Assembly (NCBI GenBank): GCA_046732895.1
Contig: JBKPNZ010000021.1
Coordinates: 1-43,967 of the forward strand
DNA length: 43,967 nucleotides
Source: JBKPNZ01 sp046732895
GTDB taxonomy: Bacteria > Actinomycetota > Thermoleophilia > Solirubrobacterales > 70-9
Reading direction: 5' to 3'
In this document: piece after piece, positions 23,018 to 31,639 of the stretch
Layout of the letters: each line of letters opens with the position of its first letter
Numbering within the stretch: the stretch's first letter is position 1
Notes under the pieces: model-generated
Databases searched by the model: none
Told to the model about the DNA's origin: nothing
Seen by the model: the letters and a program-made list of their open reading frames with translations, nothing else
Translations under genes and position numbers: made by a program

Positions 23018-24409
23018 TCAGTGACCGACCCGCTCGGCCGCCTCGGTGAGGACGGGGCGCAGCACCGCCTCGATCTCCTCGAACTGCTCGGTGTCGCAGA
23101 CGAGCGGCGGCGAGAGCTGCACCACGGGGTCACCGCGGTCATCGGCCCGGCAGATCAGCCCGCGGCGATAGAGCTCGCCGGACAGGAAGCCGCGCAGGAG
23201 GCTCTCCGACTCCTCGTCCGAGAAGCCCTCCTTCGTCTCCTGGTCCTTGACCAGCTCGATCGCATGGAAGTAACCGGCGCCGCGCACGTCACCCACGATC
23301 GGGATGTCGCGCAGGCCGTCGAGCATGCCCCTGAACTCGTCTTCCTTGCGGAGGACGTGGCCGCAGAGGTCCTCGCGCTCGAAGATCTCGATGTTCGCGA
23401 GAGCGGCCGCGGCGGCCACCGGGTGCCCCGCAAAGGTGAACCCGTGCGAGAACATCTCGGTGCCGTTCATGAACGGCTCGGCGACCCGGTCGGAGGCGAT
23501 GAGCGCGCCCATCGGCGCATACGCCGACGTCAGCGCCTTCGCCGAGGTCATCAGATCCGGCTGGAACCCGTAGCGCTGCGCGCCGAACCAGTGGCCGAGC
23601 CGGCCCCAGGCGCAGATCACCTCGTCGGCGACCAACAGGACGTCGTAGCGGTCGCAGATCTCGCGCACCCGATCGAAGTAGCCGTCCTGCGGCGGAATGC
23701 AACCGCCGGCGTTCTGGAGCGGCTCGAGGATCACGGCGGCGATTGTCTCGGGACCCTCGTAGAGGATCTTCTCCTCGATCTGGTCCGCGGCCCACAGCGG
23801 GTCGCGGTCGGCGGGCCAGTGGTAGCTGTTGGTGTTCGGCACCTGGTAGCCGCCCGGTACGAGCGGCTCGAAGTCCGTGCGCAGGGCGGTGATCCCGGTC
23901 GCCGCCAGGGCTCCCAGGGTCGTGCCGTGGTAGGCGACCTCGCGCGTGAGGAACTTCGTCTTGCGCGGGTTGCCCGTGCGCTGGTGATAGGCGCGGGAGA
24001 GCTTGATGGCGGACTCGATCGCCTCGGACCCGCCTGAGGTGAAGAAGACGCGATTGAGGTCGCCCGGCGTCAGCGACGCGATCTTCGTGGCCAGCTCGAT
24101 CGCCCGCGGATGCGCGTAGCTCCAGTTGGTGACGAAGTCGAGCTCCCGGACCTGCCGCTCCATCGCCTCGCCGATCTCGGTGTGGCCGTGGCCTGCGTTC
24201 ACGCAGAAGAGGCCGGATAGGCCATCGAGGTAACGCGTGCCGTGCTCGTCATAGACGTACGGGCCCTCGCCCCGCACGATGATCGGGACCTCGGCGTCCT
24301 TGTAGGCACCCATGCGGGTGAAGTGCATCCACAGGTGCCGCTTGGCGAGCTCCTGCAGGTTCGTCTCCTGTCCCGTGTGCGTGGCGGCGGTGGCGGTGGT
24401 GCTGGCCAT
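23018..24409 (-). CDS. Class III pyridoxal-phosphate aminotransferase, putrescine/omega-amino-acid:pyruvate type
   Basis: This 463-residue enzyme moves an amino group from an omega-amine to a keto acid, probably pyruvate. Family features are the SGLFCVNAGHGH opening, FFTSGGSEAIESAIK, the cofactor aspartate in VADEVI (Asp262), and the Schiff-base lysine in MTSAKALTSAYAPMGA (Lys291). ATG 24409 was chosen because AGGAGGGG lies 2-3 bp upstream; the longer frame would run through the divergent promoter. Putrescine, beta-alanine or GABA are plausible donors. It faces the second potA across a 225-bp control region. Confidence 0.9.
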   Translation of the reverse strand: MASTTATAATHTGQETNLQELAKRHLWMHFTRMGAYKDAEVPIIVRGEGPYVYDEHGTRYLDGLSGLFCVNAGHGHTEIGEAMERQVRELDFVTNWSYAHPRAIELATKIASLTPGDLNRVFFTSGGSEAIESAIKLSRAYHQRTGNPRKTKFLTREVAYHGTTLGALAATGITALRTDFEPLVPGGYQVPNTNSYHWPADRDPLWAADQIEEKILYEGPETIAAVILEPLQNAGGCIPPQDGYFDRVREICDRYDVLLVADEVICAWGRLGHWFGAQRYGFQPDLMTSAKALTSAYAPMGALIASDRVAEPFMNGTEMFSHGFTFAGHPVAAAAALANIEIFEREDLCGHVLRKEDEFRGMLDGLRDIPIVGDVRGAGYFHAIELVKDQETKEGFSDEESESLLRGFLSGELYRRGLICRADDRGDPVVQLSPPLVCDTEQFEEIEAVLRPVLTEAAERVGH

Positions 24410-24493
24410 CTCCCCTCCTAGGGATCCCGACCGGCCGCTCTTTGCTGCGAACGCGGCCTGCGCCGGGGTTGTGTTTGACGGATATCGACGTTC

Positions 24494-24566
24494 CGTACAA
24501 CCGTAGTGGCCCGGAGGGGGGCGCACAACGGAGATTGGGTTCAAGATACCACCGGAGTCTTGTACG
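24494..24566. promoter_or_regulatory. Paired TTGTACG sites in the divergent aminotransferase/potA2 control region
   Basis: CGTACAA at 24494-24500 and TTGTACG at 24560-24566 are inverted relative to each other about 60 bp apart. Read outward, each is TTGTACG followed by three variable bases and CG, agreeing at 9 of 12 positions. The right copy overlaps a possible -10 box TACGAT (24562-24567) with TTCAAG 17 bp before it. The placement suggests one regulator, perhaps the PucR protein, controlling both the transporter and the catabolic genes. Confidence 0.45.
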
Positions 24567-24634
24567 ATGCGACCAAGCCCGTTGGTCTGGGCACGATGAG
24601 CATGGGAGACCGCAGGGAATGAGGAGAAGGATCT

Positions 24635-25831
24635 GTGGAACGCGCGACCGCCGCGGCAGCGGCGGACCAGACTGAGGCTGCCGCCCCGTCCCTGAACCAG
24701 ACGATGGTCCGCCTCGAGCGGGTCACCAAGCGCTTCGGGGACCTCGCCGCCGTAAACGACGTCGAGCTCGAGATCGGCAGCGGCGAGTTCTTCACGCTCC
24801 TCGGCCCGAGCGGTTGCGGGAAGACGACGACGCTGCGAATGCTCGCCGGCTTCGAGGAGCCGACCGCCGGCCGGGTACTGATCGACGGCCAGGATGTCGC
24901 CGGCCTCGCCTCTCACCGCCGTCCCACGAACACCGTCTTCCAGAGCTACGCCCTCTTTCCCCATCTGAGCGTCGGCGAGAACGTCGCCTTCGGACTGCGG
25001 CGCAAGAAGGTCGGAAAGGACGAGATCCGGCAGCGCGTCGAGGCCGAGCTCCAGCGCGTCGGACTCGCGGCCGAAGTGAACCGCCGTCCCAACCAGCTCT
25101 CGGGCGGGATGCAGCAGCGTGTGGCGCTCGCGCGGGCGCTCGTCAACCTGCCCAAGGTTCTACTTCTCGACGAGCCGCTCGGCGCCCTCGACCTGAAGCT
25201 CCGCAAGGGGCTCCAGGTCGAGCTCAAGCGCATCCAGCGCGATGTCGGGATCACCTTCGTCTACGTCACGCACGATCAGGAGGAGGCCCTGACGATGTCC
25301 GACCGGATCGCGGTCATGAGCCGCGGCCGGGTCGAGCAGGTCGACGCCCCCGAGGCCGTCTATGAGCGCCCCGCCACGACCTTCGTCGCCGGCTTCATCG
25401 GCGTCTCCAACCTGATGCCGGCGACCGTCGCCTCCGCGAGCGGCGGGCGAGGGCGCGTGCGGCTCGACGCCGGCGTGGAGCTCGAGGCCGAGGTCGCGGG
25501 GTTCGACGCGGGCGACCGCGCCCATGCCGTCGTCCGGCCGGAGAAGCTGCGGATCAACGGGGCCGCGGAGCCCTCCGACGGCCAGCCCTCGGTCGAGGGG
25601 CTGGTCGAGAGCTCCGTCTATCTCGGGACGTCGACGCAGATCGCCGTGAGGCTTCCCGACGGGGTCTCGATGACCGTCCTCGTCCCGAATGCCGACGAGG
25701 CCGAGCGCGCCCGCCTGCCAGGGGGCGGCGTGCGGGTGCGGCTGAGCTGGGCACCGGAGCACATGCACCTCGTCCGCGACTCGGCCGTGGCCCCGGCAGC
25801 CGTGGCCGACGAGGCGGAGCAGGAAGCTTGA
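24635..25831 (+). CDS. potA: Polyamine ABC transporter ATP-binding protein (PotA), system 2
   Basis: The 398-residue ATPase shows Walker A GPSGCGKTTT, Q-loop VFQSYALFPH, signature LSGGMQQR, Walker B VLLLDEPLGALD and switch histidine YVTHDQEEA. A C-terminal TOBE-like part (VVRPEKLRINGA; ESSVYLGTSTQIAV) follows. It starts at GTG 24635 behind GAGAAGGA. Compared with system 1 it is clearly a separate, diverged copy and not a recent duplicate. It heads the second potA-D-B-C operon and is divergent from the aminotransferase, which suggests it imports the aminotransferase substrate. Confidence 0.93.
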   Translation: MERATAAAAADQTEAAAPSLNQTMVRLERVTKRFGDLAAVNDVELEIGSGEFFTLLGPSGCGKTTTLRMLAGFEEPTAGRVLIDGQDVAGLASHRRPTNTVFQSYALFPHLSVGENVAFGLRRKKVGKDEIRQRVEAELQRVGLAAEVNRRPNQLSGGMQQRVALARALVNLPKVLLLDEPLGALDLKLRKGLQVELKRIQRDVGITFVYVTHDQEEALTMSDRIAVMSRGRVEQVDAPEAVYERPATTFVAGFIGVSNLMPATVASASGGRGRVRLDAGVELEAEVAGFDAGDRAHAVVRPEKLRINGAAEPSDGQPSVEGLVESSVYLGTSTQIAVRLPDGVSMTVLVPNADEAERARLPGGGVRVRLSWAPEHMHLVRDSAVAPAAVADEAEQEA

Positions 25832-25853
25832 ACCCACTACAAGGAGGCAGACG

Positions 25854-27026
25854 ATGACGCAGGTCGATGGTGAGGCAACCGGGAGCAGGCTGACCAGGCT
25901 GACGGCGCTCGTGGGAGCCCTTGCGGTGGCGATCGTGGTCGCGGCGTGCGGGAGCAGCGGCGGCGGCATCTCGGGCGGGGGCGCCGAGGGCGGGACCGAG
26001 ACGGTTCAGCTCGAGGGCAAGCCCTCCGGAGATCTGACGATCTCCAACTGGCCTCTTTACATCGACAAGAACACCGTCTCGGACTTCGAGGACGCCACCG
26101 GCGTCACGGTCAAGTACATCGAGGACGTGAACGACAACGCCGAGTTCTTCGGCAAGATGCAGCCGCTGCTCGACAAGGGCGAGTCGGGCGGCCGCTCGAT
26201 CTTCGTCGTCACGGACTGGATGGCGGGCAAGATGCACGAGCTCGGCTACCTCCAGGACCTGGACAAGTCGGCGATCCCGAACGTCGAGAAGAACCTGGTG
26301 CCCTCGCTCCAGCACCCCGCGTTCGACGAGAACCGCGACTTCTCGGTGCCGTGGCAGACGGGGATGACCGGGCTGATCGTGAACACCGACCTGGCGCCGG
26401 ACGTGCACTCGATCTGCGATCTATTCGATCCCCAGTACAAGGGGAAGGTCGAGATGCTCACCGAGCTCCGCGACACCCTCCCATTGGTGATGAAGTGCCA
26501 GGGCGTCGACCTGAAGGGCAACGTCACCGAGGACGACTGGATGGCCGCGGTCGACAAGCTCCAGCAGGCGGTCGACGACGGGCAGATCCGGCGCTTCACC
26601 GGCAACGACTACGCCCGTGACCTGACCTCCGGCGACGCCGCGGCGGTGATCGGATGGTCCGGCGACGCCGTCCAGCTTCAGGCCGACAACCCCAACATCG
26701 AGTTCCGGATGCCGACCGAGGGCTGCATGCTGTGGTCGGACAACATGGTGATCCCGGTCGGGGCACCGAACCCGACTGCGGCGGAGGCGTGGATGAACTA
26801 CACCTACGACCCGAAGAACCAGGCCCAGATCGAGTCGTACGTGAACTACGTCTCGCCCGTTGCCGGCACGAAGGAGATCCTGCTCAAGCAGGATCCGGAC
26901 CTCGCGAACAACCAGCTCATCTTCCCGAGCGCGAGCTTCACGAAGAAGTGCGACACCTCCCCGGTGCTGGAGGGCGAGGAAGAGCAGGCGGTGACGCGGG
27001 CCTTCGACGCGGTGGTGAACGGGTAA
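25854..27026 (+). CDS. potD: Polyamine-binding lipoprotein (PotD), system 2
   Basis: This 390-residue solute-binding lipoprotein has a hydrophobic segment ending in lipobox VVAAC and a long Gly/Ser linker. The mature fold begins DLTISNWPLYIDKNTVSDFEDATG, a clear PotD/PotF pattern, and includes AAVIGWSGDAVQLQADNP. It starts at ATG 25854 after AAGGAGGCAG. It shares only the general fold with PotD1 and lacks the cysteine-rich C-terminal stretches of that protein, so the two systems may differ in substrate. It delivers ligand to the PotB2/PotC2 channel. Confidence 0.92.
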   Translation: MTQVDGEATGSRLTRLTALVGALAVAIVVAACGSSGGGISGGGAEGGTETVQLEGKPSGDLTISNWPLYIDKNTVSDFEDATGVTVKYIEDVNDNAEFFGKMQPLLDKGESGGRSIFVVTDWMAGKMHELGYLQDLDKSAIPNVEKNLVPSLQHPAFDENRDFSVPWQTGMTGLIVNTDLAPDVHSICDLFDPQYKGKVEMLTELRDTLPLVMKCQGVDLKGNVTEDDWMAAVDKLQQAVDDGQIRRFTGNDYARDLTSGDAAAVIGWSGDAVQLQADNPNIEFRMPTEGCMLWSDNMVIPVGAPNPTAAEAWMNYTYDPKNQAQIESYVNYVSPVAGTKEILLKQDPDLANNQLIFPSASFTKKCDTSPVLEGEEEQAVTRAFDAVVNG

Positions 27027-27069
27027 AGAGCGGGGCGACGGCGGGCTGATTGGAGCGCGAGGGAGCCTG

Positions 27070-27930
27070 ATGGCCCGCCGTCGCCTCATTCCCTACTTCC
27101 TGCTCGGGCCGGGGCTCATCTGGCTGATCGTCTTCTTCGTCGTCCCCATGTACTACATGGGGCGGGTCTCGCTGTTCTCGGGGACGCTCGAGACAGGCTT
27201 TTCCTTCGACTGGGCCTGGTCGAACTTCTCGGACAGCCTGACCCTCTACGACTCGCAGTTCGTGCGGTCGTTCTACTACGCGGGGGCGGCGACCCTGATC
27301 TGCCTCCTGATCGGCTACCCGCTCGCCTATGCGATCGCCTTCAAGGCGGGGCGCTGGAAGACCGCGCTCCTCTTCGTAGTGATCGCGCCGTTCTTCACGA
27401 CATATCTGATCCGGACGATCGCCTGGGAGACGATCCTCTCCGACGACAGCCCGGTCGTGGACGTGCTCGGCACCCTTGGAATGGCACCGAACGGGCACGT
27501 CCTCGCCACCGGCGGGGCCGTGATCGCCGGCCTCACCTACAACTTCCTGCCGTTCATGATCCTGCCGCTCTTCGCCAGCCTGGAGCGGATCGACCCTGGC
27601 CTTCTGGAGGCGGCGAATGACCTCTACGCGTCACCCCGCGAGACCTTCCGCAAGGTCACCCTCCCCCTGTCGGCGCCGGGGATCGTCGCGGGCACGTTGC
27701 TGACCTTCATCCCGGCGGCGGGCGACTACGTGAACGCCTTCTTCCTGGGCGGTGCCAACAACAAGATGATCGGCAACACGATCCAGTCGCTCTACCTCAA
27801 CCAGCGTGACTATCCGGAGGCGGCCGCGCTCTCGTTCGTCCTGATGGCGTTGATCATGATCGCGGTCCTCGTCTACATCCGCTTCGCTGGGTCAGAGGCC
27901 CTGATGGGAGAGGAGGCGAAGCCGGCGTGA
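27070..27930 (+). CDS. potB: Polyamine ABC transporter permease (PotB), system 2
   Basis: The 286-residue permease starts at ATG 27070 and has about six helices and a long first external loop. Its EAA loop reads LLEAANDLYASPRETFRKVTLPL: the usual glycine after D-L is replaced by tyrosine, unlike PotB1, PotC1 and PotC2 in this window. That loop touches the ATPase, so the change may be tolerated or compensated. Its end overlaps the potC2 start by four bases (GTGA), showing tight coupling. Confidence 0.92.
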   Translation: MARRRLIPYFLLGPGLIWLIVFFVVPMYYMGRVSLFSGTLETGFSFDWAWSNFSDSLTLYDSQFVRSFYYAGAATLICLLIGYPLAYAIAFKAGRWKTALLFVVIAPFFTTYLIRTIAWETILSDDSPVVDVLGTLGMAPNGHVLATGGAVIAGLTYNFLPFMILPLFASLERIDPGLLEAANDLYASPRETFRKVTLPLSAPGIVAGTLLTFIPAAGDYVNAFFLGGANNKMIGNTIQSLYLNQRDYPEAAALSFVLMALIMIAVLVYIRFAGSEALMGEEAKPA

Positions 27931-28805
27931 GCGTGGTGAATTGGCTTCGCCGCAACGGCGTCAGCGTGGTCGCGGCGCTCGTCGTCATCTACATGCTGAT
28001 CCCGATCGCGGTGATCATCTTCTTCTCGTTCAACGATCCGCAGGGCAAGTACAACTACACCTGGGTCGGCTTCACGCTCGAGCACTGGCAGAACGCGTTC
28101 AGCCTGCCCGATCTGAACGACGCGATGCTCACGAGCCTCAAGCTGGCGGGCCTGGCGACGCTGATCTCCACCGTCATCGGCACGCTGATGGCGCTCGCGC
28201 TCGTCCGCTACCGCTTCTTCGGGCAGCGCACGGCCAACTTCCTGATCGTGATCCCGATGGCGACTCCGGAGATCGTCATGGGGGCGGCGCTGCTCTCCTT
28301 CTTCCTCGTCGTGAACGTGTTCACGCTCGGGTTCCAGACGCTTCTGATCGCCCACGTCATGTTCTGCATCAGCTTCGTCGTCGTCGTGGTGCGCTCGCGC
28401 CTCATCGGCTTCGACCGCAGCCTCGAGGAGGCGGCGCGCGACCTGGGAGCGAATGCATTCGACACCTTCCGCCTGGTCACGCTGCCCCTGCTGATGCCGG
28501 GCATCATCGGCGCGGCGATGCTCGCCTTCGCGCTCTCGATCGACGACTTCGTGATCTCGAACTTCAACTCGGGAACGACGGTGACGTTCCCCCTTTACAT
28601 CTTCGGAGCCGCGCAGCGCGGGATCCCGGTGGAGGTGAACGTGATCGCGACGATGCTGTTCGCCGTGACCGTGGCGGCGATGTTCTACACGGTCTGGCAG
28701 CAGCGAAAGGCTGAGCGGCTCGCCGCTGTGCGGCCCGACCAAGAGGGCGATGAGCCCTTCATGACAACGGCCTATCCGCCCGCCCCCGGGGTGGCGAGCG
28801 GATAG
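27927..28805 (+). CDS. potC: Polyamine ABC transporter permease (PotC), system 2
   Basis: This 292-residue permease starts at GTG 27927 inside the potB2 stop. It has the PotC opening MLIPIAVIIFFSFNDPQGKYNYTW, six hydrophobic helices and an EAA loop LEEAARDLGANAFDTFRLVTLP with the normal D-L-G-A core. The C-terminal 30 residues are polar and cytoplasmic. It completes the second importer; an APC-family permease follows after 37 bp, probably in the same transcript. Confidence 0.92.
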   Translation: MSVVNWLRRNGVSVVAALVVIYMLIPIAVIIFFSFNDPQGKYNYTWVGFTLEHWQNAFSLPDLNDAMLTSLKLAGLATLISTVIGTLMALALVRYRFFGQRTANFLIVIPMATPEIVMGAALLSFFLVVNVFTLGFQTLLIAHVMFCISFVVVVVRSRLIGFDRSLEEAARDLGANAFDTFRLVTLPLLMPGIIGAAMLAFALSIDDFVISNFNSGTTVTFPLYIFGAAQRGIPVEVNVIATMLFAVTVAAMFYTVWQQRKAERLAAVRPDQEGDEPFMTTAYPPAPGVASG

Positions 28806-28842
28806 GGTCGGCGACCAGGCGGCCGCAAGGAGGTATTGGGGG

Positions 28843-30393
28843 ATGGAGAGCACGGCAGTGCCCGCGCCCGGAGCAGGGGTGTCACCGCAGGCGAGCACCG
28901 GCGACAAGGGGCTGAAGACCGGGGCGATCAGCTTCGCCTCGAGCGTCGTCATCGGGGTGGCATCGACGGCGCCGGGCTACAGCCTCGCGGCGAGCCTTGG
29001 CTTCGTCGTCGCGGCAGGGGTCGGGCTGCACTCGCCGGCGATCTTCTGGGTCGCCTTCATCCCGATGCTCTGCATCGCCTTCGCCTACTACTACATGAAC
29101 CGTGCCGACCCGGATTGCGGCACCTCGTTCACGTGGGCGACGAAGGCCATGGGCCCCTCGATGGGATGGCTCACCGGCTGGGCAATCATCGTCGCCGACG
29201 TCGTCGTCATGGCGAACCTGGCACAGATCGCCGGCCTCTACACCTTCCTCCTGTTCGGCTGGGATTCGGCGGCGGATTCGACCTTCGCGGTGACCACGGT
29301 CGGGGTCATCTGGATCGCGATCATGACCTGGATCTGTTACATCGGGATCGAGCTCTCGGCGAAGACCCAGCAGTTCCTGCTGGGCGCCGAGATCCTCACC
29401 CTCGCCCTGTTCGCGGTGATCGCGTTCATCAGGGTCTACGGCGGGGACTTCTCGAACTCGATCGATCCGAGCCTGAGCTGGCTCAACCCGTTCACGGTCG
29501 ACTCGACCGCTCTGATCGACGGCGTCTTGGTCGCCGTCTTCATCTACTGGGGATGGGACTCGGCCGTGACGGTCAACGAGGAAACGGAGGACCCGACGGA
29601 GGGGCCGGGACGATCAGCCGTCGTCTCGACGCTGATCCTGCTCGGCATCTACGTGATCGTCTCGATCGCCGCGCAGGCCGTCGCGGGACCGGAGTTCCTG
29701 CAGCACAACCGCGATGACGTGCTCTCGAGCCTGGGTGGCACCGTCTTCGGGTCCCCGCTCGACAAGATCCTGATCATCGCCGTTCTGACGTCAGCCGCGG
29801 CGTCCACGCAGACGACGATCCTGCCGACGGCGCGAACGTCGCTGTCGATGGGTGCGGCGCGAGCGCTGCCCAAGATCTTCGCTCGCGTCCATCCGCGCCA
29901 CCAGACGCCGGACTTCTCGACCCTGCTGATGGGCGCCTTCTCGATCCTCTGGTACGTGGGGCTGACGATCGTGAGCGAGGACATCCTGTTCGACTCGATC
30001 ACGGCGCTCGGCCTGATGATCGCCTTCTACTACGGGCTCACCGGGTTCGCCTGCGCGATCTACTACAGACGCGAGCTCTTCTCGAGCCCGAAGGCGTTCT
30101 TCGCCGCGGGAGTGATGCCGGTGCTCGGAGGGCTGATGCTCGCCTACATCTTCTTCAAGTCGGCGAGCGACCTCGCTGAGCCCGGAAGGCGCGACGTGTT
30201 CGGCATCGGGCCGCCGCTCGCGATCGCGATCATCTTCGGGATCCTCGGGATCGTGTTCATGATCCTGCAGCGCATCAACTCGCCGGAGTTCTTCCGGCGC
30301 AAACCGGAGGTGGCGCCGAAGGGAAGCCTCATCGTGGCCCCCGAGCCGCAGGCGAGCTTCGCCACGGAGGGCGACGCCCCGGGAGGAGGCTGA
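28843..30393 (+). CDS. APC-superfamily amino acid/amine permease
   Basis: The 516-residue protein has about 12 hydrophobic helices and APC landmarks: GAISFASSVVIGVASTAPGYSLAA in helix 1 with an unwound Gly-rich break, FTWATKAMGPSMGWLTGWAI, and FIYWGWDSAVTVNEETEDP in the middle, typical of this uncharacterised APC branch. A secondary transporter for an amino acid or amine is expected. AAGGAGG lies 10 bp before ATG 28843. It sits between the polyamine importer and a UspA gene, whose start is 1 bp past its stop. The substrate is likely related to the amine block, by context only. Confidence 0.9.
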   Translation: MESTAVPAPGAGVSPQASTGDKGLKTGAISFASSVVIGVASTAPGYSLAASLGFVVAAGVGLHSPAIFWVAFIPMLCIAFAYYYMNRADPDCGTSFTWATKAMGPSMGWLTGWAIIVADVVVMANLAQIAGLYTFLLFGWDSAADSTFAVTTVGVIWIAIMTWICYIGIELSAKTQQFLLGAEILTLALFAVIAFIRVYGGDFSNSIDPSLSWLNPFTVDSTALIDGVLVAVFIYWGWDSAVTVNEETEDPTEGPGRSAVVSTLILLGIYVIVSIAAQAVAGPEFLQHNRDDVLSSLGGTVFGSPLDKILIIAVLTSAAASTQTTILPTARTSLSMGAARALPKIFARVHPRHQTPDFSTLLMGAFSILWYVGLTIVSEDILFDSITALGLMIAFYYGLTGFACAIYYRRELFSSPKAFFAAGVMPVLGGLMLAYIFFKSASDLAEPGRRDVFGIGPPLAIAIIFGILGIVFMILQRINSPEFFRRKPEVAPKGSLIVAPEPQASFATEGDAPGGG

Positions 30394-30394
30394 G

Positions 30395-30814
30395 ATGGCG
30401 GGCGAGATCGTCGTCGGATACGACGGAACCGAGGTCGCGAAGGTCGCCCTCGACGTTGCCTGCGAGCTGGCGACGGAGCTCGACGCCAAGCTCGTGGCCG
30501 GCTACGGCGCCGAGCCCTACCACGGCGCCGGCGAGGTCGGCAGCCTTCGCGCTGAGCTGCGGAGGATGGGCGAAAAGGCAACCGCCGAGGCGGTGGCGAT
30601 CGCGACCGAGCGGGGCATCGAGGCCGAGGCGCAGCTCGTAGCCGATCGGCCCGCACCGGGCCTGGCGGCGCTTGCCGAGAGCGTGGGGGCGCGCATGATC
30701 GTGGTTGGCTCCTACGGTGAGAAGCCGCTGAAGGGCGCCATCCTCGGCTCCACGCCGCACAAGCTCCTGAACCTCTCGAGCGTTCCCGTGCTGGTGGTGC
30801 CGCCACCGGAGTAG
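30395..30814 (+). CDS. Universal stress protein, UspA family
   Basis: This 139-residue single-domain protein starts with EIVVGYDGTEVAKVALDVA and ends with GSYGEKPLKGAILGSTPHKLLNLSSVPVLVV, containing the G-x2-G-x9-G-S ATP-binding motif of UspA proteins. It probably binds ATP and modulates stress or transporter function. The gene begins one base after the APC permease stop, an arrangement common for permeases paired with Usp proteins that may gate them. A 45-nt palindrome starts 12 bp after its stop. Confidence 0.92.
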   Translation: MAGEIVVGYDGTEVAKVALDVACELATELDAKLVAGYGAEPYHGAGEVGSLRAELRRMGEKATAEAVAIATERGIEAEAQLVADRPAPGLAALAESVGARMIVVGSYGEKPLKGAILGSTPHKLLNLSSVPVLVVPPPE

Positions 30815-30826
30815 CCCCAACCACGC

Positions 30827-30871
30827 CGAGTGGCGTGAAAGTCGCGGTATGCGCGACTTTCCCGCCACTCG
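30827..30871. repeat. 45-nt intergenic palindrome, copy 4
   Basis: Two 20-nt arms (30827-30846, 30852-30871) with one mismatch enclose the loop GTATG. Outer arm CGAGTGGCGTGAAAGTCG is identical to copy 3; the last two arm bases change to CG on the left and compensate on the right. This covariation shows that pairing is conserved. It starts 12 bp after the UspA stop. Confidence 0.88.
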
Positions 30872-30941
30872 ATGAGTTGGCAGGACGCCTCCCCGACATG
30901 CCCGTGCGATAGGCCGCGACGGTTCGGGGTAGGCGCCACGC

Positions 30942-31589
30942 ATGGCCACCCGCACCGCTCCCTCCCGCGCGAGCCCGGACGATCGCCCTCGCGCGCGGAC
31001 ACTCGGCGGGTTGCGTCGCGAGGCGGCGACCTGCCGCGCCTGTCCGCTCTGGGAGGGCGCGACTCAGACCGTCTTCGGGGAGGGCCCGCCCTCGGCCAAG
31101 CTCGTGCTGGTCGGCGAGCAACCGGGCGACCGCGAGGACCAGGAGGGCCACCCGTTCGTCGGGCCGGCCGGAGGGGTGCTTGCAAGCGCGCTCGAGGACG
31201 CCGGGATCGAGCGCGACGAGGTCTACGTCACCAATGCCGTCAAGCACTTCAAATGGCGCCAGGGGCGGGGCAAGCGGCGCCTGCACCAGCGCCCCAACGC
31301 CGCCGAGATCAACGCCTGCCAGCCATGGCTCGAGGCGGAGCTCGCGACGATCGAGCCAAAGCTCGTCGCCTGCCTCGGAGCGACCGCCGCGCGGGCGCTG
31401 CTCGGCACGAAGTTCAGGGTGACTCGCGACCGCGGAACCTTCGTCGAGTCCAAGCTCGGGTGGCTCGCGACGGCGACGATCCATCCCTCGGCGATCCTGC
31501 GCATGGACGATGAGGATGAGCGCGCCGTGGCCCGCGCCGATCTGGTGCGCGACCTCTCAGGCATGGCACGCAAGCTCGACTCGCTTTGA
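30942..31589 (+). CDS. udgX: UdgX-type uracil-DNA glycosylase
   Basis: The 215-residue protein has family-4 UDG features: four cysteines for a [4Fe-4S] cluster (C31, C34, C126, C144), motif A GEQPGDREDQEG at 58-69 and motif B HPSAILR at 181-187. Residues 109-115 (RGKRRLH) match the KRRIH loop specific to UdgX, whose histidine (His115 here) forms a covalent bond with the abasic sugar after uracil removal, blocking DNA in known mycobacterial UdgX. Ile to Leu is the only change in that motif. The ATG lies 6 bp after TAGGCG with no ribosome site, suggesting a leaderless transcript. Confidence 0.92.
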   Translation: MATRTAPSRASPDDRPRARTLGGLRREAATCRACPLWEGATQTVFGEGPPSAKLVLVGEQPGDREDQEGHPFVGPAGGVLASALEDAGIERDEVYVTNAVKHFKWRQGRGKRRLHQRPNAAEINACQPWLEAELATIEPKLVACLGATAARALLGTKFRVTRDRGTFVESKLGWLATATIHPSAILRMDDEDERAVARADLVRDLSGMARKLDSL

Positions 31590-31639
31590 TCCTCCCCTGG
31601 GGGTTTTCGTGCGTGGGTGCAGGGGGTAGGGTGCGAATC

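Noticed and set aside
22760..24037. A 425-codon plus-strand frame across the pucR and aminotransferase genes
   Set aside because: The minus-strand genes have strong family motifs and ribosome sites; this frame has neither.
24410..24964. Longer aminotransferase start running through the divergent promoter and potA2
   Set aside because: An ATG at 24409 has a near-perfect ribosome site and the extension has no homology.
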